Shown: positions 44,848 to 54,342, counted from the stretch's first letter. The stretch: DNA of 64,000 nucleotides from Hoyosella levis (GCF_026008515.1 NZ_BQYM01000007.1:62001-126000), one strand, 5' to 3'. Numbers and translations: made by a program. Notes: generated by a model from the sequence alone, not told the origin.

Positions 44848-46473
44848 TCACGGCTCCTTGCGCACGATCGCCAGGATCTCCGGTCCACGGTCATCGAGCA
44901 CGCGCGCCGCTATGCGTCCGCCGTAGAGCCAGGCAGCCCCTCCCGCAGCGCCACCCACTGGCACCGCCAGCCACGCCAGCCAGCCGCCGGGAGCGGTCAG
45001 GGCGAGCATCGTCACGAACACGACCACCACTGCGGCGATGGCCACGATCCCGGACAACAACGCAGGCCCATTGAACGAGCCACGCGTGGAGAAGGGGTTG
45101 CCCTGCTTCGCGGACGGCACCGGATACGGCGCGGTAGCGGAGGCCACCACCACGATGGCGGAATCGGCACCAAGCGCGAGGAGCAACGACCCCGCATCGA
45201 ACGCGAGCGCATCCAGCCCTCGGCCGAAGAACAGGTAGCGCACGAGGATCGTGCCCATCAGCAGGGGCGCGGCCAGGACCAGCCAGGCCAGTTGCTTGCC
45301 GCGCACGTCCACCCGCGTGCCGCCCGGCGAGACCAGCACCTGCCACAACGACGGGCCGTCGAGCCCGTAGAGATTCAGCCACCCGCTCACTAGCAGGATC
45401 GTCAGGATGAACCCGGACGTCGTCAAGTACACCGCCAAGGCCTCGGAGATCGACGGCCCGGCGAAGATGACGAGGAGGAAAACAGGCACTATGAGCATCA
45501 GGGCCTTGCGGCGAGGGTCGCGCCATGAGAGGAGCAACTCCTTGCGCGCGGCTGCCGCAATGGGCGTCGACGCCCCGTCGAGCCGCGAGGAACCGCGCTT
45601 CGCTGATTCCCCACCGCCCTGCTCGGGCCACCTCAGCTGCCGGGCGAACAGGGGAGTCCAGGCTGCGGCGAGCGCGGCGACGAGAGCGGCAAGAGCGAGG
45701 AGCACTCCCAGGGCGGCTCCCCACTGGCCCGACTCGGCGAGCGCGGAGGCCGTGGCTGCCCAGCTGAACGGCACCGAGCGCAGGACCGTGCTCAGCCACG
45801 CCGGATCGCCGTCGACAACAAGCGGAACGATCAGCTGCAGGCCCATGTAGAGCAACCACAGCACGGCACCGAGGGCGACGGTGATGATCATGGCGGCATC
45901 GCGTGCCCGGCGGCTGGTTGCGGCACCCGCGAGCAGCAGCATCACCACGCGCGAGAGCCCCACGATGAACAAGGCCTGCAGCGCGACCGCGGGTACCGCG
46001 ATGACCAGCGCGAGCGGGGCATGCAGCAGAGCATGCAGCGCCGGGCCCGCGAGGCCCACGATCGCCAGTGCTGCTGGAACCGTCAGCAGCGAGGTGGCGA
46101 GCATCGCGCGCGCGAGCGGCCCGGCTGGCACCGGGAGCAGCGCGAAGTGCACGGGACGCAGGCCGCCCCCGGAGATGCCCGCGACCATGGGCGCGAAGAC
46201 CCACCCCAGGCCCCACCCGATCGCGAGCAGCGCAAGAAGATCATGGTCGGCGCCGGGGCGATCGAGCGAGATCAGGCCGACCGCGAGGGAGGCGAGCGCG
46301 ATCACCACCCCGAGGAGCCCTGCCAGTACCTTCACGACGAGCGTGTTGCCGGTGAGCTGGTGGCGGGCCATCGTCCAGCGCATTTCCAGGACGGTTCGTG
46401 CCAGCCCCGGTTGTTCTGGCCGGGGTTGTTCTAGCCGGGATTGTTCTGGCCGGGGTCCTTCTAGCGCAGCCAT
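44848..46473 (-). CDS. ABC transporter permease (large ABC-2-like membrane protein)
   Basis: 541 aa with about 11-12 hydrophobic segments and a cytoplasmic loop near residues 275-310. The N-terminus carries a 5-residue repeat of the type PRPEQ/RLEQP, from a 15-bp DNA repeat. It overlaps the ATPase gene by 13 nt, so they form an exporter. Cargo unknown. The sequence is unlike common drug-exporter permeases, so I give no more specific name. Confidence 0.8.
   Translation of the reverse strand: MAALEGPRPEQSRLEQPRPEQPGLARTVLEMRWTMARHQLTGNTLVVKVLAGLLGVVIALASLAVGLISLDRPGADHDLLALLAIGWGLGWVFAPMVAGISGGGLRPVHFALLPVPAGPLARAMLATSLLTVPAALAIVGLAGPALHALLHAPLALVIAVPAVALQALFIVGLSRVVMLLLAGAATSRRARDAAMIITVALGAVLWLLYMGLQLIVPLVVDGDPAWLSTVLRSVPFSWAATASALAESGQWGAALGVLLALAALVAALAAAWTPLFARQLRWPEQGGGESAKRGSSRLDGASTPIAAAARKELLLSWRDPRRKALMLIVPVFLLVIFAGPSISEALAVYLTTSGFILTILLVSGWLNLYGLDGPSLWQVLVSPGGTRVDVRGKQLAWLVLAAPLLMGTILVRYLFFGRGLDALAFDAGSLLLALGADSAIVVVASATAPYPVPSAKQGNPFSTRGSFNGPALLSGIVAIAAVVVVFVTMLALTAPGGWLAWLAVPVGGAAGGAAWLYGGRIAARVLDDRGPEILAIVRKEP
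46411..46465. repeat. 15-bp tandem repeat across the ABC gene junction
   Basis: Unit ttgttctggccgggg at 46411, 46426, 46441, with a decayed copy from 46456. It is in frame and encodes a five-residue repeat at the permease N-terminus, reaching the ATPase stop region. Confidence 0.85.
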
Positions 46474-47219
46474 TGCAGCTCCCCCTCATCGTCGGAGCGA
46501 CCACCGACGAGGCGAACGAACACATCCTCGAGGGACTCGCTTCCGCGCACCTCCTCGATGGGCCCCCGGGCGGCGATGGATCCGTGGGCCATGATCGCGA
46601 CGTGGCTGCACAATTGCTCGACAGTGGCCATCACGTGGCTCGACAGGATGACGGTGCCTCCACCGGCCACGTAGCGCTGCAGGATGCGCCGGATCGTTGC
46701 CGAGGAAACGGGATCGACCGCCTCGAAGGGCTCGTCGAGCACGAGCAGCCGGGGTGCGTGCAGCATCGCCGCGGCGAGGCCGATCTTCTTGGTCATGCCC
46801 GCCGAGAAGTCGGCGACGAGCTTGTCTCGGGCATCATCGAGCCCGAGCACGGCGAGAAGCTCGGTCGTCCGCTCGTCAATGACGCGGGGCTCCATGCCGC
46901 GCAGGAGCCCCTGGTAGCGCAGCAGCTCCGCTCCGGTGAGGCGATCGATGAGAGTGAGCCCATCCGGGAGGACTCCCATCAGCGACTTAGCGAGCACCGG
47001 TTCGCGCCAGGTGTCGTGGCCGAAGATGCGCGCCTGCCCGATGTCGGGGCGCAGCAGCCCCGTGCACATGGCCAGCGTCGTGGTCTTGCCCGCCCCGTTG
47101 GGGCCGACGAGCCCGAAGAACGACCCCGCGGGAACGTCGAGCGAGATCGTGCGGACTGCTGGTTGCTGGCCGTAGGACTTGGCGAGCCCCTCGATCTCGA
47201 GGGCATTGGTGCCTGCCAT
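46461..47219 (-). CDS. ABC transporter ATP-binding protein
   Basis: 252 aa from the ATG at 47219. Walker A GPNGAGKTT, signature FSAGMTKK (variant of LSGGQ), Walker B LLVLDEPFEAVD, H-loop SSHV. Belongs to the CcmA-like exporter ATPases. Immediately upstream of and overlapping its permease. Confidence 0.92.
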   Translation of the reverse strand: MAGTNALEIEGLAKSYGQQPAVRTISLDVPAGSFFGLVGPNGAGKTTTLAMCTGLLRPDIGQARIFGHDTWREPVLAKSLMGVLPDGLTLIDRLTGAELLRYQGLLRGMEPRVIDERTTELLAVLGLDDARDKLVADFSAGMTKKIGLAAAMLHAPRLLVLDEPFEAVDPVSSATIRRILQRYVAGGGTVILSSHVMATVEQLCSHVAIMAHGSIAARGPIEEVRGSESLEDVFVRLVGGRSDDEGELQWLR

Positions 47220-47478
47220 GCTCGGGCCTCCCGGTTTTCGTGACAGCGTGTATTCCCCTCTGGATCCTTCCTTCTCGCGTACGACCCCGCCACCGGAGAG
47301 CGATGCGCGTGGCGTGGAGCATGGATATAGCGGGGAACACGGATATGCTGATCGTGCATCGAGCGATGTGATCCACGACATAGTGTTGAGGGATACTGGA
47401 ATGGGGCAGCGGTTATGCCCTCGGCTGGTGGTCCTCAGTGGCCCATGTCTTGCTCAGCAGATCGACAAGAGGAGAACC

Positions 47479-47847
47479 ATGTTCGACAGCAGCGACGAAA
47501 CACATGCCCGGCTCGAAAGCGCGCGAGCAGCGGAAGTGGTGCGCGGCCGCCATCATTGCGACTGGATCCCCGAGATCAAGAAAATGTCGGACGACGAGGC
47601 CCTCCCGCTGCTGCTAGAGATTATCTCCGCGGCCGAGGAATCCACGAAGATCGCGGGCTGGGCAATGCCCCGCATCTACACCCACATGGCCGCGGATATC
47701 TACGCGCGCCAGGGCCAGAAGGACAAGGCAATCGAGGTTTGTGACCGGTATCTCGAGCATGTCGAGCAATTCCGCATGCACAAGCCCGAGGGTGGCGACC
47801 GGGGAGTGGAAGAAATCATCGAAGTGCGTGATCAATTGAAATCATGA
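47479..47847 (+). CDS. Small TPR-like hypothetical protein
   Basis: 122 aa, with AGAGGAGAA directly before ATG. All-helical. The motifs CDWIPEIKKMSDDEALPLLLE and MAADIYARQGQKDKAIEVCDRY look like two TPR units, as in small proteins scattered in actinobacterial genomes. Role unknown. A very strong hairpin follows at 47963. Confidence 0.65.
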   Translation: MFDSSDETHARLESARAAEVVRGRHHCDWIPEIKKMSDDEALPLLLEIISAAEESTKIAGWAMPRIYTHMAADIYARQGQKDKAIEVCDRYLEHVEQFRMHKPEGGDRGVEEIIEVRDQLKS

Positions 47848-47962
47848 TCTGGTAGCTATCGTTCGATAGCCGCGATCCGCGCGAGTCCTCCCGCCCGGCC
47901 CCGCAGGGGGCTGGCTCGAGGCTCGTTGCCGTAGTGATCGCGGGGACGCGTGGACCGGACGG

Positions 47963-48004
47963 GGCCCGCTGCATCGCATGTCCAAGCATGCGATGCAGCG
48001 GGCC
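47963..48004. terminator. Perfect 18-bp hairpin
   Basis: ggcccgctgcatcgcatg (47963-47980) with catgcgatgcagcgggcc (47987-48004), 6-nt loop. 116 nt after the TPR-like gene. No T tract, so terminator status is likely but not certain. Confidence 0.6.
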
Positions 48005-48314
48005 TCCTGCTGTTGCCTGGCGCTGCGCCTCGGCCGGCGAGTGGGCGCGCGGAAGGCGTCTCGTCGCGAGCGCCAGGGCCTCTCCCGCGTGCTGCAGCAT
48101 TCCGCAGTAGCAAGTGGCCAGGTCACAGCTGGTAGCGCTCGCGGGGCGCCCTGGAACGGTGGGATCGGGGCGAATGACACCGGTGTTATTCACCTCGTCG
48201 CAACATCTGGGACACCCGGCGTGGCGACACGCCAACTCGGGCCCGGGCGAGGCGTCGCGACCTGGGAATTTCAGGTTTGTGATTACAAGATATGCGATTC
48301 GCTTGCAGTGTCAG

Positions 48315-48330
48315 ACACTAGGTGTAGTGT
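48315..48330. promoter_or_regulatory. NrdR box upstream of nrdHIE
   Basis: acactaggtgtagtgt: arms ACACTA/TAGTGT with a 4-bp centre, the 6-4-6 architecture of the NrdR binding site. NrdR represses ribonucleotide reductase genes in response to (d)ATP. A second box about 31 bp upstream would be expected; the sequence there (48284-48299) is a poor match. Confidence 0.75.
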
Positions 48331-48498
48331 CTACGACAGAGCAGCACCCCCAAGGGTGGCGGTCGGAGGGGAAGCCGATCGGAGGCCTCGAAAGGTGCCG
48401 CTCAGCCGGTCCTGGGCCGGCTTTTGTCCGCTGCAAGGCGGGCTGATGACACTGGAGCAAGCGCCGATGGGTGCTGAGATGAAAGAGGTCGGCAGCAG

Positions 48499-48732
48499 AT
48501 GAGCATCACTGTCTACACCAAGCCCGCATGCGTGCAGTGCAACGCTACCTACCGCGCCCTCGACAAGGCTGGCCTCGAGTACGAGATCATCGACATCTCC
48601 GAGGATGACAGCGCGCGTGACTTCGTCATGGCGCTCGGCTACCTGCAGGCCCCCGTCGTGGTGGCTGGCGATAACCACTGGGCGGGCTTCCGGCCAGATC
48701 GGATCAAGGAGCTCTCTGCCGTTGCGGCATGA
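48499..48732 (+). CDS. nrdH: Glutaredoxin-like NrdH redoxin
   Basis: 77 aa. Active site CVQC (TKPACVQCNATYRALDKAG) and the family C-terminal GFRPDRIKEL. Electron donor to the class Ib ribonucleotide reductase NrdE/NrdF. First gene of the nrdHIE operon under the NrdR box. Confidence 0.96.
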   Translation: MSITVYTKPACVQCNATYRALDKAGLEYEIIDISEDDSARDFVMALGYLQAPVVVAGDNHWAGFRPDRIKELSAVAA

Positions 48733-48837
48733 TGCCAGCGGGCGGCGCGCCCTGCGTGGCGCGTGGCCGCGCTAGCGAGGATTTAGTGCCGGGAGGCGCG
48801 CGGGAGGTCGGGCAAGAATTACGCGGCGGTGAAAGCA

Positions 48838-49266
48838 ATGGCAAATATTGTTTACTTCTCCAGTATTTCGGAGAATACGCACCGTTTCGTGAAGAAGCTC
48901 GACCTTCCTGCATTCCGGATTCCCACTCAAAGTGAAGGCGAAGTTCTTGAGGTCGACGACCCCTATGTGCTGATCCTCCCCACCTATGCGGGCGGGAAAG
49001 ACGCGCAAGGTCGCCACCTAGGGGCTGTGCCTAAGCCGGTTATTCGGTTTCTCAATAACCCTCATAACCGGAAACTCATCCGTGGCGTCATCGCTGCGGG
49101 AAACACCAACTTCGGTGATGCCTTTGGCGTCGCCGGGGACATCATCTCGACGAAGTGCCAGGTGCCCTACCTGTACCGCTTCGAGCTGATGGGCACAGCT
49201 GAGGACGTGCACCGCGTCCGCGAGGGATTGGAACAGTTTTGGCACCGACACTCACCACCCACATGA
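48838..49266 (+). CDS. nrdI: NrdI flavodoxin, class Ib RNR maturation factor
   Basis: 142 aa from the ATG at 48838 ([17 protein letters not shown]); an upstream in-frame GTG (48829) is less family-like. FMN loops SSISENT, TYAGG and [11 protein letters not shown]. NrdI supplies superoxide to assemble the Mn2-tyrosyl cofactor of NrdF. Its stop overlaps the nrdE ATG (ATGA). Confidence 0.95.
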   Translation: MANIVYFSSISENTHRFVKKLDLPAFRIPTQSEGEVLEVDDPYVLILPTYAGGKDAQGRHLGAVPKPVIRFLNNPHNRKLIRGVIAAGNTNFGDAFGVAGDIISTKCQVPYLYRFELMGTAEDVHRVREGLEQFWHRHSPPT

Positions 49267-51404
49267 CCCCGGCCCCCGTGCGCCAGGACGAGCCCGAGCT
49301 CGACTACCACGCGCTCAACGCCATGCTGAACCTGTACAGCCCCGACGGCAAGATCCAGCTCGAGGCTGACACCGCCGCCGCGCGACAGTACTTCCTGCAG
49401 CATGTCAACCAGAACACCGTGTTCTTCCACGACCTCGACGAGAAGCTCGACTACCTCGTCGAGAAGGACTACTACGAGCCCGAGGTCCTCGACCAGTACG
49501 ACCGCGACTTCGTCAAGTCGCTGTTCCAGCGCGCGTACAAGAAGAAGTTCCGGTTCCCCACCTTCGTCGGCGCGTTCAAGTACTACACCAGCTACACCCT
49601 CAAGACCTTTGACGGCAAGCGCTACCTCGAGCGCTTCGAGGACCGTGTCTGCATGGTCGCGCTCAGCCTGGCCGCGGGCGATACCGCCCTCGCCGAGCGC
49701 CTCGTCGACGAGATGATCTCGGGCCGCTTCCAGCCCGCCACTCCCACCTTCCTCAACGCGGGCAAGAAGCAGCGCGGCGAGCCCGTGTCATGCTTCCTCC
49801 TGCGCATCGAGGACAACATGGAGTCGATCGGTCGCTCCATCAACTCGGCGCTGCAGCTGTCCAAGCGCGGCGGGGGAGTGGCGCTGCTTCTGAGCAATAT
49901 CCGCGAGTACGGCGCGCCGATCAAGAAGATCGAGAACCAGTCCTCCGGCGTCATCCCGGTGATGAAGCTGCTCGAGGACTCGTTCTCCTACGCCAACCAG
50001 CTCGGGGCCCGGCAGGGCGCGGGCGCGGTGTACCTGCATGCCCACCACCCGGACATCTACCGCTTCCTCGACACCAAGCGCGAGAACGCCGACGAGAAGA
50101 TCCGCATCAAGACGCTGTCGCTCGGCGTGGTGATCCCCGATATCACCTTCCATCTCGCCAAGAAGAACGAGGACATGTACCTGTTCTCGCCCTACGACGT
50201 CGAACGCGTCTACGGGGTCGCTTTCGCTGACATCGACGTCACCGAGAAGTACTACGAGATGGTCGACGACCGGCGCATCCGCAAGACCAAGATCAAGGCG
50301 CGCGAGTTCTTCCAGACGATCGCCGAGCTCCAGTTCGAATCCGGCTACCCGTACATCATGTTCGAGGACACCGTGAACCGGGCCAACCCGATCAAGGGCA
50401 AGATCACGCACTCCAATCTGTGCTCGGAGATTCTGCAGGTCAGCACGCCGAGCCGGTTCAACGAGGACCTGTCCTACGCGGAGATCGGCAAGGACATCTC
50501 CTGCAACCTCGGCAGCCTGAACATTGCCAAGACGATGGACTCGCCCGATCTCGGAGCGACGGTCGAGACCGCGATCCGGGGGCTCACCGCGGTGTCCGAC
50601 CAGACGCATATCAACTCGGTGCCCTCCATCGAGCATGGCAACAACGAGTCCCATGCCATCGGCCTCGGCCAGATGAACCTGCACGGATACCTCGCCCGCG
50701 AGTACATCCAGTACGGGTCCGAGGAAGGCATCGACTTCACCAACATCTACTTCTACACGGTGCTGTTCCACGCGCTGCGCGCCTCCAATCGCATCGCGAT
50801 CGAGCGGGGCAGCTACTTCAAGGGCTTCCCGGAGTCGAAGTACGCCTCCGGCGAGTTCTTCGACAAGTACATCGAGCAGGAGTGGAAGCCCAAGAGCGCG
50901 CGGGTGCAGCAGTTGTTCGACGGCGCGGGCATCCACATCCCCACCCCGGATGACTGGCTCGAGCTCAAGGCATCGGTGCAGGAGCACGGCATCTACAACC
51001 AGAACCTGCAAGCAGTGCCGCCGACGGGGTCGATCAGCTACATCAACCACTCCACGTCGTCGATCCACCCGATCGCCTCGAAGATCGAGATCCGCAAGGA
51101 AGGCAAGATCGGCCGCGTCTACTACCCGGCGCCGTACATGACGAACGACAACCTGGAGTACTTCCAGGATGCGTACGAGATCGGCTTCGAGAAGATCATC
51201 GACACCTACGCGGCGGCCACCCAGCACGTGGACCAAGGCCTGTCGTTGACATTGTTCTTCAAGGACACCGCCACCACCCGTGACCTCAACAAGGCGCAGA
51301 TCTACGCCTGGCGCAAGGGAATCAAAACGCTCTACTACATCCGGCTCCGCCAGATGGCGCTCGAGGGCACCGAGGTCGAGGGCTGCGTGAGCTGCATGCT
51401 GTAG
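49263..51404 (+). CDS. nrdE: Ribonucleoside-diphosphate reductase class Ib, alpha subunit
   Basis: 713 aa from the ATG at 49263, which gives the 4-nt ATGA overlap with nrdI; a TTG at 49239 is less likely. Radical/substrate Cys in [10 protein letters not shown] and [10 protein letters not shown]. The C-terminal swinging cysteines are in EGCVSCML. Near-identical in pattern to M. tuberculosis NrdE. Reduces NDPs to dNDPs with NrdF, encoded 3.1 kb downstream. Confidence 0.97.
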   Translation: MTPAPVRQDEPELDYHALNAMLNLYSPDGKIQLEADTAAARQYFLQHVNQNTVFFHDLDEKLDYLVEKDYYEPEVLDQYDRDFVKSLFQRAYKKKFRFPTFVGAFKYYTSYTLKTFDGKRYLERFEDRVCMVALSLAAGDTALAERLVDEMISGRFQPATPTFLNAGKKQRGEPVSCFLLRIEDNMESIGRSINSALQLSKRGGGVALLLSNIREYGAPIKKIENQSSGVIPVMKLLEDSFSYANQLGARQGAGAVYLHAHHPDIYRFLDTKRENADEKIRIKTLSLGVVIPDITFHLAKKNEDMYLFSPYDVERVYGVAFADIDVTEKYYEMVDDRRIRKTKIKAREFFQTIAELQFESGYPYIMFEDTVNRANPIKGKITHSNLCSEILQVSTPSRFNEDLSYAEIGKDISCNLGSLNIAKTMDSPDLGATVETAIRGLTAVSDQTHINSVPSIEHGNNESHAIGLGQMNLHGYLAREYIQYGSEEGIDFTNIYFYTVLFHALRASNRIAIERGSYFKGFPESKYASGEFFDKYIEQEWKPKSARVQQLFDGAGIHIPTPDDWLELKASVQEHGIYNQNLQAVPPTGSISYINHSTSSIHPIASKIEIRKEGKIGRVYYPAPYMTNDNLEYFQDAYEIGFEKIIDTYAAATQHVDQGLSLTLFFKDTATTRDLNKAQIYAWRKGIKTLYYIRLRQMALEGTEVEGCVSCML

Positions 51405-51554
51405 CGCGCGAACAGAACTGTCGGACTGCTCCTGTAGACCTATCCGCGTGACCCCACGCCAAGGCTCGGGAACCCGGTCCAGCCCGCTGCCCGGGCTGCA
51501 ACCCAGGCAGCGGGACCAGGACCGCCGCACGGAAGACGACCGCACACATGAAAA

Positions 51555-51582
51555 GGGCCCGGCTGCTGCAACAGCCGGGCCC
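51555..51582. terminator. Terminator hairpin after nrdE
   Basis: gggcccggctg (51555-51565) with cagccgggccc (51572-51582), 6-nt loop, preceded by aaaa. Stronger as a terminator on the minus strand, but in the position expected for nrdHIE. Confidence 0.6.
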
Positions 51583-51699
51583 ACGGCCCCAGCGCGCGCC
51601 AGGACCCATTCAGAGAACACCAGGGTAAGCGAGCACGGTCCCGTCAGCAATACGACGGGACCGGTATGGGGCATATCCATGCGAAAGGATTGCCAACTC

Positions 51700-52029
51700 G
51701 TGACCACCGCGATCACCCGGCCCGCAGCCGCGCACTACCCAAGCGGCCAGCATCCCGGTAGCCAGTACCGCAGCCCTGTCACCGGCCGCACCGACAGGGG
51801 CCCCGGCTTCCAGCGCCGTGTCCCCATCGCTGGCACCGCCGAGTTCAAGGAACGCATGCAACCGGTTCTCGACAGGCTGCGCCCCTACTGCTCCGGCCAG
51901 CCCGCCGACGATGTGGCCCGCCAGCTCGAGCAGGCGTGGGCGAGCGCCACCGGTGAGGCACTGCCGCAAGGCCTGCGCTCCACCATGGCCACGATCCTCG
52001 CCTGGGGCGAGCGCGTCGTCCTCGCATAG
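51700..52029 (+). CDS. Hypothetical protein
   Basis: About 109 aa from the GTG at 51700 (AAGGAT upstream); an ATG at 51679 is an alternative. C-terminal half: FKERMQPVLDRLRPYCSGQPADDVARQLEQAW, apparently helical. The N-terminus is Pro/Ser/Gln-rich. No family recognised. It occupies the position of the TetR-family gene Rv3050c between nrdE and the monooxygenase but shows no HTH. Confidence 0.5.
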   Translation: MTTAITRPAAAHYPSGQHPGSQYRSPVTGRTDRGPGFQRRVPIAGTAEFKERMQPVLDRLRPYCSGQPADDVARQLEQAWASATGEALPQGLRSTMATILAWGERVVLA

Positions 52030-52112
52030 GGGTTTGCCCCCCGAAGCCGTCGCCGGATCGTCCTGACGGATCGTCGCAGCGCAGCCGCACGTTGAAATCC
52101 GCCGGTACTCGC

Positions 52113-52125
52113 ATACCATCGGTAT
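52113..52125. promoter_or_regulatory. Operator-like palindrome at the monooxygenase start
   Basis: ataccatcggtat: perfect ATACC/GGTAT arms with a 3-nt centre, ending 2 nt before the ATG. In M. tuberculosis a TetR gene sits next to this monooxygenase; none is present here. Confidence 0.45.
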
Positions 52126-52127
52126 CT

Positions 52128-53603
52128 ATGGCGCACGACGTGATCATCGTGGGGGCCGGCTTCGGGGGCATGGGTGCCGCGATCGAGCTGGGCAAGATGG
52201 GGATCGACGACGTCGTGATCCTCGAGCGCGAGGACGATCTGGGCGGAACCTGGCACGTCAACCACTACCCGGGCCTTGCCGTTGACATCGCGTCAGTCAC
52301 CTACTCGTACTCGTTCGAGCCCAATCCGAACTGGTCGCGCCTGTACGCGCCAGGCTCGGAGCTCAAGGCCTACGCGAGCCACGTCGCCAACAAGTATGGC
52401 CTGCGCCGCCTCATGCGATTCGGAGTAGACGTGGTCGGCGCGACGTGGGACGCGGACAAGGCCGAGTGGGAGGTCGCTCTTGCGGGCGGCGAGACCCTGC
52501 GTACCCGGTACCTGATCACCGCCACCGGGTACCTCAGCCAGCCCAAGCTGCCCGACATCGAGGGCATCGAGGACTTCGCTGGCACCGTGATCCACAGCGC
52601 CAAGTGGGACGACGAGGCCGACCTCGAGGGGCGACGCATTGGCGTGATCGGCACCGGGGCGACCGGTGTGCAGCTCGTCCCGGAGCTGGCCAAGATGGCC
52701 CAGCACCTCACGGTGTTCCAGCGCACGCCGATCTGGGTGGTACCGAAGGTCGATTTCACGATTCCTGCGCCCGTTCGCACCGTGTTCAGCGCGCTGCCCA
52801 TCACTCAACGCGTTGCCCGTTTCGCCAATTCGGCTGTCCTGGAGACGCTCAACACCGTGGGCGTGCTCAACTACAAGTACGGCCACCGGTTCAATGACGT
52901 CGCCGCGTTGCTAGCGAAGGCGCACATGTTTGCCCAGGTGCGGGATCGCCGGACCCGCGCCGCGCTCACCCCGCGGTACTCGTTCGGTTGCAAGCGGCCC
53001 ACCTTCTCCAATGCCTACTTCCCGACCTTCGCGAGATCCAATGTCACGCTCGAGCCCACATCGATCCGAAGGGTGCTCCCGGACGGCATCGAGATGGCCA
53101 ATGGGACGGTGCACGAGATCGACACCCTTGTGCTGGCGACGGGATTCTCGCTCTGGGAGAAAAACTTCCCCGCGATCGAGGTCACCGGCCGCGACGGGCG
53201 CAACCTGGGCGAGTTCTGGCGCGAGACCAGGTTCCAGGCATACGAGGGGTTGGCCGTGCCGAAGTTCCCCAACTTCTTCAGCCTGCACAGCCCCTACAGC
53301 TACACCGGCCTCTCGTACTTCTGGACCATCGAGGCGCAGATGGTGCACCTGCGACGCGTCTTCGAGGAGATCGAGCGCCGTGCGGCGCGCACCGTCGAGG
53401 TCACCGAGCAGGCCAACGCCGAGTTCCTGGACAACATGACCGACCGGCTGGGTCGATCGGTGTTCCAGCTGGGCTCCTGCGAGGGAAGCCGCAGCTACTA
53501 CTTCGACCCGCACGGCGAGGCAACATTGCTGCGCCCGAGCTCGGTGATCGGCGCGCGGCGCGACGCCCGGACCTTCCCGATCGACGACTACGTGTTCGAC
53601 TGA
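52128..53603 (+). CDS. Baeyer-Villiger-type flavin monooxygenase (Rv3049c type)
   Basis: 491 aa from the ATG at 52128. FAD Rossmann motif IVGAGFGGMGAAIEL, BVMO fingerprint F-x-G-x3-H-x3-W seen as FAGTVIHSAKW (about residue 155), NADPH motif GVIGTGATGVQLVPELAKM, and ATG motif LVLATGFSLW. Family converts ketones to esters or oxidises sulfur compounds such as ethionamide-type prodrugs. Its place between nrdE and nrdF is shared with M. tuberculosis. Confidence 0.92.
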   Translation: MAHDVIIVGAGFGGMGAAIELGKMGIDDVVILEREDDLGGTWHVNHYPGLAVDIASVTYSYSFEPNPNWSRLYAPGSELKAYASHVANKYGLRRLMRFGVDVVGATWDADKAEWEVALAGGETLRTRYLITATGYLSQPKLPDIEGIEDFAGTVIHSAKWDDEADLEGRRIGVIGTGATGVQLVPELAKMAQHLTVFQRTPIWVVPKVDFTIPAPVRTVFSALPITQRVARFANSAVLETLNTVGVLNYKYGHRFNDVAALLAKAHMFAQVRDRRTRAALTPRYSFGCKRPTFSNAYFPTFARSNVTLEPTSIRRVLPDGIEMANGTVHEIDTLVLATGFSLWEKNFPAIEVTGRDGRNLGEFWRETRFQAYEGLAVPKFPNFFSLHSPYSYTGLSYFWTIEAQMVHLRRVFEEIERRAARTVEVTEQANAEFLDNMTDRLGRSVFQLGSCEGSRSYYFDPHGEATLLRPSSVIGARRDARTFPIDDYVFD

Positions 53604-53780
53604 TCGAGCGCCGCGAACAGCGCGGATGGAGCGCGGTCGGGGCGGGAGGCGAGACCGTCGAGATCACGTTCGCTCCGCCGGTCCCGGGCAGCAGCACGGT
53701 GAATGAGGTCTGGGTGAGCACGAACCCGAGCCAGGCCTCGGAGCCGACGGCGCGGCCGGTGCCCCCGGCGGCTGTGGCAG

Positions 53781-53854
53781 CAAACGCGATAGAAACCGCG
53801 GAGATCCGAGGGCGGCTTCTATCGCGTTTACCGGTTTCCGGTGCTTTTGCGGTG
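53781..53854 (+). repeat. Dispersed palindromic element, copy C
   Basis: caaacgcgatagaaaccg...ggcttctatcgcgttta with tail ccggtttccggtgcttttgcgg. Same orientation and layout as copy A at 5177; the internal loop differs more. Arms 53781-53794 and 53816-53829. Confidence 0.85.
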
Positions 53855-53856
53855 GC

Positions 53857-53920
53857 GCGGCCTCCAGCGCGGTCGCCAGCGCGGCCTCCAGCGCGGTCGC
53901 CAGCGCGGCCTCCAGCGGGG
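53857..53920. repeat. 24-bp tandem repeat beside copy C
   Basis: Two full 24-bp units (53857-53880, 53881-53904; unit begins gcggcctccagcgcggtcgc) and a 16-base partial copy. Confidence 0.95.
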
Positions 53921-53940
53921 TCACCCGCCGACCCGCTGGG

Positions 53941-54342
53941 TCACCCCTCGTCCAGCTCGTCTCCTGGCATCGCGCGCAGCCGGTCGAGCTGGCGGCGTTC
54001 CCGCTTTGTGGGCCTGCCCGCGCCACGATCCCGCCGCGGCACCGAGGCGAGGACTTCCCGCGGCGGGGGAGCGGGACTGCGATCGAGGTAGGCGCGCTGC
54101 GCGACCGGTGCGCCCACTCGCTTGGCGAGCGGCGCCACCACTTCGAGGACGCGCAGCGTCCCGTGGTGCCACACGCGCACCTCGTCGCCTGGTCCGATGA
54201 GCTGCGCTGCCTTCGCCGATGCTCCGTTGACCCGGACGTGGCCGCCGCGGCAGGATGTCGCGGCCTGGGAGCGGGTCTTGGTGATCCGTACTGCCCATAG
54301 CCATGCGTCCACGCGGACGCGGCTGCTTCCGTGCTCGCTCAT
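53941..54342 (-). CDS. S4-domain RNA-binding protein (Hsp15 family)
   Basis: 133 aa from the ATG at 54342. S4 motif RVDAWLWAVRITKTRSQA...CRGGHVRVNGASAKAAQLIGPGD (about residues 10-60), then a basic tail with GRPTKRERRQLDRLR. Hsp15 recycles stalled 50S subunits carrying nascent chains. The frame continues far upstream antisense to nrdF, but only this part is real. Confidence 0.9.
   Translation of the reverse strand: MSEHGSSRVRVDAWLWAVRITKTRSQAATSCRGGHVRVNGASAKAAQLIGPGDEVRVWHHGTLRVLEVVAPLAKRVGAPVAQRAYLDRSPAPPPREVLASVPRRDRGAGRPTKRERRQLDRLRAMPGDELDEG

Larger units (their letters stand above)
47848..48498. other. 651-bp non-coding region upstream of nrdH
   Basis: Holds a strong terminator-like hairpin (47963-48004), an NrdR box (48315-48330) and a probable ~150-nt nrdH leader with a short GC stem plus TTTT (48404-48425). 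No credible small gene. Confidence 0.7.
53604..53940. other. 337-bp repeat-rich spacer
   Basis: Spacer between convergent genes. It holds palindromic element copy C and a 24-bp tandem repeat. The first ~170 bp show no recognisable feature. Confidence 0.6.

Noticed and set aside
48284-48299. Second NrdR box
   Set aside because: Right distance but the sequence (tacaagatatgcgatt) lacks the paired ACAC/GTGT ends.
48331-48498. Cobalamin riboswitch before the nrd operon
   Set aside because: No B12-box-like sequence; also the RNR is class Ib, which does not use B12.
49788-51716. 642-codon open frame antisense to nrdE
   Set aside because: Antisense shadow of the highly conserved nrdE.
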